Below are positions 55,797-64,000 of a DNA stretch of 64,000 nt, piece by piece. Each line of letters starts with the position of its first letter. Position 1 is the first letter of the stretch. A program made the position numbers and the translations under genes. Source of the DNA: Daedaleopsis sinensis. Taxonomy: Eukaryota > Basidiomycota > Agaricomycetes > Polyporales > Polyporaceae. The stretch lies in contig CM066302.1 in assembly GCA_033807695.1 (NCBI GenBank), positions 3,410,001 through 3,474,000 of the forward strand, in the 5' to 3' direction. The notes under the pieces are model-generated. The model saw only the letters and a list, made by a program, of their open reading frames with translations. It was not told the origin of the DNA and did not search any database.

Positions 55797-56433
55797 ATGT
55801 CCCGCTTCGTCGTCTTCTTCTTCGCGTTCCTCTACTTCCTCGCGGGTTCGCGCATCTTCGCTGGTAAGCTTTCGTCACACGCACCGCAAAAACGCGACTG
55901 ACACCCGCGCAGCCCCCACGAACGAGATCGTAGCGCGCCAGATCGGCAACCTGCAGTGCAACATTGACCGCCTCAAGATCGTGGCCGACCTCGCGGGCCT
56001 GCAGGGCACCCTCAAGACGCTCTCTGGCCAGCTCACCTCGTACGCCCCCGCCTGCTCCCCGTCGATGCGTCCATGGCTAACTTTCGCGCGAAACAGCGAC
56101 CCGGCCTCTGCGGCGAGCATTCAGGATGTGTCCGACTCGGTTTCGGGCGCACAGGCTGCGATCGGCGTCATCGCGAAGGCTCTGCTGACCGGCCAGACCG
56201 CGCCTGCGGATGCACGCGACCAGGTCAAGCAGAACCTGGTCGCCGCACAGACCGCGCTCGCTGGCGTGACGTCGTGAGTCCCAGTCTTCTGCCCAGTGTG
56301 CGTGTGCAGTTCTGATTGTCGGGTTCGCGTCGCTAGGACCGACGCCACGGTCACGAGCAACCTCGAGAAGGCCACCACCCAGCTCACCAACGCGGGTACT
56401 GCCGGGGAGGGCGTTGTTGCCAACTGCAAGTAA
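55797..56433 (+). CDS. Small secreted alanine/threonine-rich helical protein
   Basis: Exons 55797-55863, 55913-56039, 56097-56273 and 56337-56433; 155 residues. The second intron (57 nt) is in frame and stop-free, so a naive model would add 19 residues. The N-terminal signal peptide is strong (MSRFVVFFFAFLYFLAGSR, cut after about residue 22). The mature part is rich in Ala, Thr, Gln and Leu with amphipathic helical periodicity (LAGLQGTLKTLSGQL, VKQNLVAAQTALAGV). It has only two cysteines, one near each end (LQCNID and VANCK), that could close a disulfide. Short, secreted and small-exon architecture is typical of effectors or surface-active proteins, but no family is recognised. Confidence 0.78.
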
Positions 56434-57013
56434 GCTCGCCCGCTGCGGGCTTGGCGGCGACATGTATGACGGGGATCACGACACGGCCTTGTGCGATCGA
56501 ACACTGTTGGACTTGGACTGTTCGTTCTGTAGTAGTGGTACGCCAGAATGCCCACAGAGAGTTGTCGAAAACGTCCATGTGCGAAGCTTCTATTAAAGAG
56601 CTCCGAGACCGACCGACCGGTGCCATGTGACCACTGGTGTTCAAATTTTGCATCTGCTCGAACTTGTACTCGTCTTCTCTCTCCCTTCGGCCTAAAACAT
56701 CAGAGGTGCCTAGCTCCGTACTAATAAGCAGTGGTGCGGTCTCCGGCTCAAGCGACGCGTGTTCCTTGAACGTAACGCCAAGTAGCCCTAGTACCGAAGG
56801 GATAGCAGCTTCACGGTGAACGAGAACAAGGAGGTACCCCAAACAGTTCTTCCCGTGCACCATTAGTAACCTGGACTCTCGTAACGTTGCATCAATCTGC
56901 GATAAAACAAGAAGGATAGTTGTTCTCCTTGTACATCACTTGCCGTGTCGACAAGCGTCTGAGCTAATACAAATTGGCACTGCTACATAGAAGAAGGGGA
57001 AAGTCGAATATGG
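56434..57013. other. Intergenic, 580 bp
   Basis: A convergent 3' spacer. No recognisable feature. Confidence 0.55.
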
Positions 57014-58876
57014 TTAATCTGATGATGATCCAGGTTGTGCTTCGTGTTGAGACTGAAGCGGCACCCGACGGCGGCGAATATACTTCGGTGTGTACCAAGA
57101 GATCGGGATGAGTTCTTCGTCCCTAGAGGAAACATCAATGGGGATCGGGTTGCAGGATGACAAACTCAAGCTGGCCACGTACTCGTGTATATCGTCATAT
57201 TCCAGCACGAACCTAGGCTCGGCACAGCGTAGAGGATGGAACTCGGCCCATGTAGCAGAGGGGTATCCATGGTATAGGAGTGCGACGTATTCGAGATATG
57301 GACACTCCTGGAGAATGTCAACAATCTCCGGACCCCGGTGATTCTTGAAGATCTCGAACCAAGCGTCGCGTTCGTCGTGTTCATCACAATATGGACCATG
57401 GTCGTCATGGAAGTCGAGGTTCAAGCGGACGGATCGAAGTCCTTTCATCGGTGTCAACAGACGAGCGATGTGTGCCTGCGCCACAATGTAAATACGGCGA
57501 GAATCAGTACACTCAGTGAAAACCACTCACATATTCAACTTTTTCCTCGCGATCGACGCGGTAACGGTGGATTTCGAGCTCTGCCAGCTCGGTAAACGTC
57601 GATACGACATATTGGAGCAGCTCGTCGTCTGCTCCCGCTGTGTCCGCTTTATAGACGAGTTCGAGTCTGGACAGGCGAGGCATGTCCATCCGTTGGAGGA
57701 TGTGCATCGTTTCGGCAGCGGAGAGCAGCGGTGTAGCCCACCAGTGCGTGATCATAGCGCCGGACCGACCGAATTCATGATAGTATCTGGGACAGTCTCG
57801 AAGTGATAGGTGGGTGAGAATGCTTGTGTCGATAAGAAAGATATCGTCGTCGGGATCAGGATACGCGACAGTAAGAGATCGTAGTCCAGAGAGTATGGTT
57901 GAAGGGGGATCACGAATACCAAGGAGCGGCGCCCTTCCCATAGGTTTATCGCGGCGAATCTGAACGGAGAGTGTCGCAAGTTGCGTGAGGGAAGAAAGTA
58001 GAGTCGGAAGGGAGTCAACCTGAGCTTGGTTGACATACCAGCCGTTGATGGTAAGATGTCGTAGCTTCGGCCATGCTAGTTCAGTCATAGCCAGAATGGG
58101 CGAGGTTTGCATTGGAAGTGCGAGGCGTGAAACTGTATCGCACATTGTCGGCAGAAGGGCGGAGAGACAGGCGGCTTCACGTGGGAACACGGTTTCTTCG
58201 AGATCCCTGGGCTCCTCATGCCTTGACCTCGAGTGTCTAGGTGTATTGTCTACCTCTAGCCAGAATTGTCTTCCGCACGAGAAGGCGTTAAGCTGAGTAG
58301 AGATCGCGGAAATCTGTACAGCGTATGACTCAATTGAGGTGAAGTCAGTCCGGGGGCCAAATGAGAGAGATCGAATGCGGGGACATTTCAGACAGAGCTC
58401 GAGTATAGCCAGCGGGATATGGTGCGAGGTATTGAAGATAATTCCAGCGAGTGAACGAAGGTCCTCGAGTAACCGCTTGAAGAACACAGGGGTGATATCA
58501 TGTCCGTAGTTGCTCTCGATTGTCAACTGACTAGAATCCGTGCGTTAGAACACAGTAACTCATACCAACAGTTGACATACCGGGCAAATGAGCGCACAAT
58601 ATGGGGAGGATCTTTGACCATGCTCACCCGACACCGGTTGAAGAGCACTGGGGCAACAAGTACCCGGAGCGTGCGGGAACACGAAGAGAGTCGATAGAGG
58701 GCGATGTCTCCCTTGAGTTCTAACGTAATCAGACGGAGAACGTCTGCGTTTATTGTTTCCAGCTTTCGCTTGCCAATGACGTCATTCTGTGTAGAGTTAT
58801 CGAGTCCGGCGAGTGACTTCGAGTTCGGGGTCTCTTGACTTGACGACTTGGCGAAGCATGGAGTGGCTCTTGCCAT
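57014..58876 (-). CDS. F-box/LRR-like protein, paralogue C
   Basis: Exons 58876-58581, 58530-57531 and 57475-57014 close to 585 residues. Start chosen at MARATPCF because paralogue D has the same Met context and no ATG lies upstream in frame; the frame upstream would encode a poly-Pro run from a GGA microsatellite. F-box region: LETINADVLRLITLELKGD, then LSSCSRTLRVLVAPVLFNRC. The LRR-like body contains ALPMQTSPILAMTELAWPKL and LRSLTVAYPDPDDDIFLIDT. The C-terminal exon is the best conserved block of the family (AHIARLLTPMKGLRSVRLNL, GPEIVDILQECPYLEYVALL, YHGYPSATWAEFHPLRCAEP). The substrate is unknown; the C-terminal exon may be the real functional core. Confidence 0.82.
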
Positions 58877-58885
58877 GGCATCAGG

Positions 58886-58906
58886 AGGAGGAGGAGGAGG
58901 AGGAGG
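58886..58906. repeat. GGA microsatellite
   Basis: Plus strand shows about seven GGA units just upstream of the paralogue C start codon; on the coding strand it would read as a proline run. Confidence 0.85.
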
Positions 58907-59013
58907 GCCTTGATTTGGAACTTTTGAAGATTCGTCCGTGAGAATGTGTCCGTGATTAGGAGTCGCATTCGTGACTGGCGCCCTGCTCTTGTTTCCGACG
59001 TCCGCCTCGCTAC

Positions 59014-59697
59014 TCAGGCTACACAATAATAAGTAATATACTTTAGAAGAACAACAACACCACTCTTCCGCGCCCGGTTCAAAACTGTTGGAACGGAGTA
59101 GCTCCGTGATAATAATGCGTCCGCGGCCCTTATGGATATCCCCGGAGGATAATCACTAACACTGCTCGTCCCGACGACGTATTCTCTCGATGTCATAGAG
59201 TTGGTATCGACACGATGAAGGATTGGAGCAAACAGGTCACCTCGGCTATCTTCGCATCGAAGAACTGCAAAATATCGGTCATCGTCACATAGTTTGAATA
59301 CGATAGACATTGGGAAGAGTGGTAGATGGGCACAGATACCGTGTGGAGAGAATAAGTATTGTGAACTCTGCAGGCCGGCGGTGGTACCTATTCGGTGATC
59401 GCGAGGCGACGGAGAAACTTACTGTGCGAGATAGAGGAAATCCGAGGAGTGTCGAGCAACGTGGACAGTGAACTAGTGACGGTCCAGGAGCCTCCGCCTA
59501 GTACTCCCACATCGAGCACAGAGACTCTTTGAACGCTCGAATAAATTCTGTTTCCAATTGAGAACGCTTTGATCGGAATGTGTCTTCCTTATCTCCTCCT
59601 GCAAGTGGAGGAAAGCATGGCGTCCGTCGCCATAGATGGATGGCATATGAACATCGAAGATGCCCCTCAGTTCAATTAGTATACAACACTGATACAT
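59014..59697 (-). pseudogene. Decayed HET-domain (heterokaryon incompatibility) gene fragment
   Basis: The minus-strand segment 59697-59540 encodes GIFDVHMPSIYGDGRHAFLH followed by LQEEIRKTHSDQSVLNW. This matches the region just after the HET domain in basidiomycete HET proteins (usual form: GIFDVNMP.LYGEG..AF.RLQEEI). It continues in broken frames; another frame (59310-59050) gives YFAVLRCEDSRGDLFAPILH and REYVVGTSSVSDY, like the region downstream of HET. No start, no complete HET motif set and several stops in between indicate a relic. It lies between F-box paralogues C and D on the same strand. HET proteins trigger cell death after fusion of unlike mycelia; this fragment cannot encode one. 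Confidence 0.65.
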
Positions 59698-59908
59698 TGA
59701 TCATGACAGAACAACAACTGCTTCCACCTCGCTAATTCGTTGCTACCTATAGGCTGCTGGACGTTCTCTTATCCTCAATCGTACGCAGAAGTGCAACAAG
59801 CACCGTTCTGCGGCACATAGTCTTACAGGGGCGCCTCCACCTTCTTTACAAGGTGAGCACCGGATGCCGTGCGTGACGACCGCGACGATGGCCAAAAGGA
59901 CCAGGTTT

Positions 59909-61883
59909 TCATGAGGATGGTCCAGGTTGTATCTCGTTCTGTGACCGAGGGAGCGGCGAGCGACGGCGGCGAGCATACCTCGGTATATACCAAGGGATCG
60001 GGATGGGTTCCGAGTCCCTAAGTAGAACATCAGCGGGGATCGTGTCGCAGGAGGACAAAATGTCAGCCACGTACTCGTGTTTATCGTCGTATTCCAACAC
60101 GAACCTAGGCTCGGCACAGCGTAGAGGATGAAACTCGGCCCAGGTAGCAGAGGGGTATCCATGGTATAGGAGTGCGATATACTCGAGATATGGACACTCC
60201 TGGAGAATGTCGACAATCTCCGGACCTCGGTGGTTCTTGAAGATTTCAAACCAAGCGTCGCGATCGCCGTGATCACCACAATATGGGCCATGGTCGTCAT
60301 GGAAGTCGAGATTCAAGCGGACAGATCGAAGTGCTTTCATCGGTGTCAACAGACGAGCGATGTGTGCCTGCGCCACAATGTGGTAAATACGGCGAGAAAC
60401 GAATCAGAGCGCACGGTGAAAACCACTCACATAGTCGACTTTCTCCTTGCGATCGATGCGGTAACGGTGAATTTCGAGCTCTGCGAGTTCGGTAGACGTC
60501 GATGCGACATAATTGAGCAGCGCGTCATCTGCTCCGGCTGTGTCCGCTTTATAGACGATTTCCAGTCTGGACAAGCAAGGCATGTCCATGCGTTGGAGGA
60601 TGTGCATCGTTTCAGCAGCAGATAGGATTGGTGAGGCCCACCAGTCTTCTGCCAAAGCGCTGGTTTGATACACTTCGTGATAGTACCTGGGACAATCTCG
60701 AAGGGAAAGATGGGTGAGAATGCTAGTGTCGACAAGAAAGATGTTGTCGTCGGGATCAGGATATGCGACGGTAAGAGATCGTAGTCCAGAGAGTATGGTC
60801 GCGGGGAGATCGCGGTCACCGAGAATCGGTGCTCTTTCTATGCCTGTAGCGCGACAGATCTGAATGGAAAGAGTTGTCAACTGCGTGAGGGAAATGAGTA
60901 GAGTCGGAAGAGTGTCGGCTTGAGCTTGACTGAGATACCGGCCGTCAATGGTAAGATGTCGTAGCTTTGGCCAGGACAATTCAGCCATAGAAAGAATAGG
61001 GGAAGTCTCCATTGGCAATGCAAGTCGTGAAACTGTGTTCCTCATCTTCGGCAAAAGAGCAGAGAGACAAGCGGCTTCACAAGGGAAAACGAGCTCGAGG
61101 TCCCTCGGCGTCTCAGACTTGGAGTAACCAGGCATGCTGACGACCTCTAGCCAGAATGGTCGTTCGCATGAGAAGGAGGTGAGGTGAGTGGTGATTGTGG
61201 AAAGCTGTTCGGCGTATGGTGCGATCAGGGTGAAGTCGGTGTTAGGGCCGAACGTAAGTGATCGAATACGGGAACATTTCAAACAGAGCTCGAGAATAGC
61301 CAACGGTATATGGTGTGTGACATTGAAAGTGATGCCAGAGAGTGAGCGAAGGTTTTCGAGTAAGCGTTGGAAGAATTCAGGGGGGATGTCATGTTCGAAG
61401 TTGCTTTTCACCGTCAATTGACTAGAACTCGTACATTAGAACATAGTAGCTCATGCCGAAGGTGGACATACCGAGCAAACGAGCGCACAACATCTGGAGG
61501 TTCTACGGCCTTACTTATTCGACAACGATTGAATAGTACTGGGGCAACAAGTGCCCGGAGCGCTCGAGAGCATGATGAAAGTTCACAGAGTGTGACCTTC
61601 TCCTTGGTCTCTAACGCAATCAGACGGAGAACATCTGCGTTTATTGTTTCGAGTCTATATTACGGAATCAGCGAGATCGTTGACAATGCCAATGGAGTGT
61701 AACTAACGTTGGCAGTTGCCTGCAAATAACATTATGTGCAGGATCGGAAAGTTCGTCTAAGCGACTCCGAGTTCGGTGTCTCTTGGCTCGATGACTCGGA
61801 CTTCGGGGCGGCCCATAGTGCGGTTCTTGCCATGGAAGGAGGATGGATACTAGCCTTGCCAATGCTCTGTTAACAAGAAACAT
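59909..61883 (-). CDS. F-box/LRR-like protein, paralogue D
   Basis: Exons 61883-61708, 61654-61472, 61421-60431 and 60367-59909; 602 residues. It is a close relative of C over its whole length (LETINADVLRLIALETKEKV; LALPMETSPILSMAELSWPK; AHIARLLTPMKALRSVRLNL; QECPYLEYIALLYHGYPSAT). D carries an extra intron before LETINADV, as do A and the disrupted copy, so C probably lost it. The start is ambiguous. The Met matching C lies at 61833, but that frame is one base off the F-box frame after SSSQETPNSE; an in-frame Met exists at 61883 and was used here. Either the N-terminus was shifted by an indel and is tolerated, or the homologous start is broken. Confidence 0.75.
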
Positions 61884-63197
61884 ATCTTGTATCAAATTGG
61901 CAAGACCGTGGCAGAGACGAGACGACTCGTGGAGGTAGCAGACGAGGTTCATGCGTTCACGCGCTAGATGAACCTCTGCTGAGTCATACTGGGCGCCAAT
62001 ACGTGTGCAACTGACCGTCTCGTTCAAAAAACGACTTGGCACTTTATTGTTTTCGGTCCTCCTTGTCCTCCTCATAGCTACATCCAGGGAGCAACAACCA
62101 CTGGATGGGATGGCCGCTCAAGCACTCCCCATCTGGCATCAACTCATTGGCACAATTTTTACAATAGGATGATGATCGCAGACGTTGCCGGTGGGAGTAC
62201 TGGAGTCTGAAGCAACCGGTATGTTTAGTACGACTGTTGTACTGTAGTTAACAACAATATGGTGTGTCTGCTTAGGCTTGTCGTCAAGACACCGCGTGGC
62301 TCATGCGCGTGCAGGTTCTAGTGCGCAGAAGCACAACAAGTGCTCCGTGGCGTATCGAGAGCGTTGTTTTCACTCGGGTCTGTTCTACTCCTAATCACCG
62401 CGTCAGCTCAAGTCGGCCTCCGCAGATGGCAAGTGCTTGGTATAAGAGATGCGCTCTGTACACACATAGTACCGAAAAATTGCTCCTGTAGTAACTGCTC
62501 CTCATTTCATACACAACCTCTCTTGCGATGTCCGGTGACATCCTACTACTAGTCCCTTGAAGCTCCGGAAATCGCGCCCAAAGATCTACGCCAGTATATA
62601 GCCGTCTGCACGGTGAGTCACGTACCTGCTCAGTTGTCTTCGATGCCGGGAAGCTCACACATTCAGTTCAGACGAGTCTAGCTTGGGTCGAAAGATCTAA
62701 GGAAGAGTGCCAGCTAACAACGAGCGGAAGCGGATCCCATACAAGCCATACTACTGCAACGTCAGACACCAACAAACGCGGCCATCCACAAGCTTTTGAT
62801 GATCATGAGATTGAAAGCCATGCAGCTCACTGCGACAAACGGCGACTCAACATGGACCGCAATGTACCATCCCTCGAACAGTCACACAGCGTCCTGCGCC
62901 ACAAAGGGCGTGCTCAGCCTCATAGTATAAATCGTCGCTTTCACTCTCTTCCTGCTAGACTGCCTTTGGTGGACAGTCCGGATAGTAAGATGACAACATG
63001 GCAGAGAGCCATATTGAAGACGGAGGATAACTCCCTCATCCCCACCGAAGCATCCGGAGAATATGGTATGCATCGCATTCCGAAGTTAGGGCACAACTGA
63101 TCGTCGATTTGGTAGGGATGCTTTACACTCTTACCTTGGTGAGCAGATCCCGCCCTTGCCATTTTGGATGGATGCGAAGAGCTGACAAAAACAGAGA
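61884..63197. other. Intergenic, 1.3 kb
   Basis: No gene recognised. An ATG at 62990 opens a 24-codon stretch followed by GTATGC that could be an upstream exon of the next gene, but I could not join it in phase. Confidence 0.45.
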
Positions 63198-64000
63198 ATG
63201 ACGTCCGATTCCACGATGAACTGCGATCTCAAACCATACAAGGGCACGAAATATCGTCTCGCAATAGACACTGGTATGAGCTCATTTGTAACAATGAACA
63301 TACCGACTGATTTTAGTTCTTCTAGCTGACAGCGCCTTGTAAGTATGAGCCACACATGATGGGAGATGGTTCTAACCAATGAATGACTTCGAAGCCGGTT
63401 CTATGGTAGTGACTTCGAAGAGCTTAGGTTCAAGCGCGGAGAATATAAGGAGAATCCCTGGCCAGAAGGTTCACCTGGACACAAGGGTCGGAATCGACAT
63501 CCCACCATTCCGCTAGGCGTCAAGGAATGCGCACTAGATTCTGCCCACTACGGATACGTTGATGGTGGCATTATCCGTGAGTGTACTGGCCTGTCTATGG
63601 TATTACACTTCCCACTCAATACCGTGATGCAGATATATATCGATGGGGAGACAAGATCCCTTTTACAGCTCCTAGCTGGGACTGGCAGAAGAACGCCTCG
63701 TGCAAGACGTCTGTCACCCTAACGTTTCCGCGTGTTCTCGCAAGCGCAGCCGGCCGTATCACTGTGCAGCAACCCGTTGACGGGAATTTAGGTTTGGCAA
63801 TCCCCGGGTATGTCACACCTTTCTCTATCCATCGCTTCTGACTCATGTAAGGTCCAGCTTCAGGTATCCATGGGACAGATCTAAAGAGGGATCGGTCACA
63901 TCATCGGTGACGAAGAAGGACAGATTGGTGAGCGTAGCTGAGGTTGTACATTGGCCGGTCGTATCTCATCAACTTGAATTGCTTGTAGACATTTTTTGAC
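63198..64000 (+). CDS. Unknown multi-exon protein, 3' truncated by window
   Basis: Exons 63198-63273, 63317-63338 (22 nt), 63395-63575, 63633-63807 and 63858-63927 are in phase, with introns of 43-57 nt; a further exon may begin at 63989. Readable stretches include YKGTKYRLAIDTVLLADSAF, RFYGSDFEELRFKRGEYKEN, HPTIPLGVKECALDSAHYGY, IYRWGDKIPFTAPSWDWQKN and TVQQPVDGNLGLAIPG. There is no signal peptide at the chosen Met, and the true start may be upstream. Charged and aromatic residues without a known motif leave the function open. The consistent phase across five exons supports a real gene. Confidence 0.5.

Overview
This 64 kb window is nuclear DNA of a filamentous basidiomycete, most likely an Agaricomycete and probably a polypore-type white-rot fungus (inference). 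The signs are GC-rich coding exons broken by many 48-75 nt introns with GTxxGT donors and CTRAY branch points. There is also a DUF4470-MYND protein, an expanded F-box family, a thaumatin-like secreted protein and a tannase/feruloyl esterase. Gene models were built by hand from splice signals; for most multi-exon genes the exon phases close exactly. No tRNA or rRNA gene, prokaryotic operon or CRISPR array was found.

Layout. 1-1240: the 5' end of a Ty1/copia-type retrotransposon, with LTR and a half-tRNA primer-binding site, inserted into an F-box gene (1241-1945). 2492-3784: MYND-like zinc protein. 4545-6237: intact F-box paralogue A. 8589-9620: unknown two-exon protein. 10166-12638: disordered/coiled-coil protein, divergent from LCB1 (12830-14775), a serine palmitoyltransferase subunit. 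15137-17000: decayed F-box paralogue B. 18230-19474: ZZZ3-like Myb/SANT protein. 19818-20864: PBDC1/Chp1-type eEF1A chaperone. 21708-23240: SDR oxidoreductase. 25097-26386: thaumatin-like protein. 27026-30131: seven-helix membrane protein with a very long tail. 31096-33541: tRNA ct6A dehydratase (TCD1/2), with a related MITE in each of two introns. 34915-35850: single-pass membrane protein. 36456-37804: VPS26. 38063-38295: tandem/inverted repeat. 38483-39634: Cys/His-rich protein. 39848-43647: DUF4470-MYND protein with an in-frame TAG inside its zinc finger. 44128-45681: aldo-keto reductase. 47725-49356: tannase/feruloyl esterase. 49593-51818: FAD aromatic hydroxylase. 52726-54402: unrelated F-box protein. 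55797-56433: small secreted protein. 57014-58876 and 59909-61883: F-box paralogues C and D, with a decayed HET-domain fragment between them. 63198-end: unknown partial gene.

Two themes stand out. First, five members of one F-box family all lie on the minus strand with shared intron positions, in states from intact to transposon-disrupted to frameshifted. This is a lineage-type expansion under birth-and-death evolution, and a HET-gene relic sits inside it. Second, 44-52 kb holds an aldo-keto reductase, a tannase/feruloyl esterase and an FAD phenol hydroxylase side by side, a plausible set for aromatic ester and aldehyde turnover. The rest is housekeeping: sphingolipid synthesis, eEF1A folding, tRNA modification and retromer sorting.
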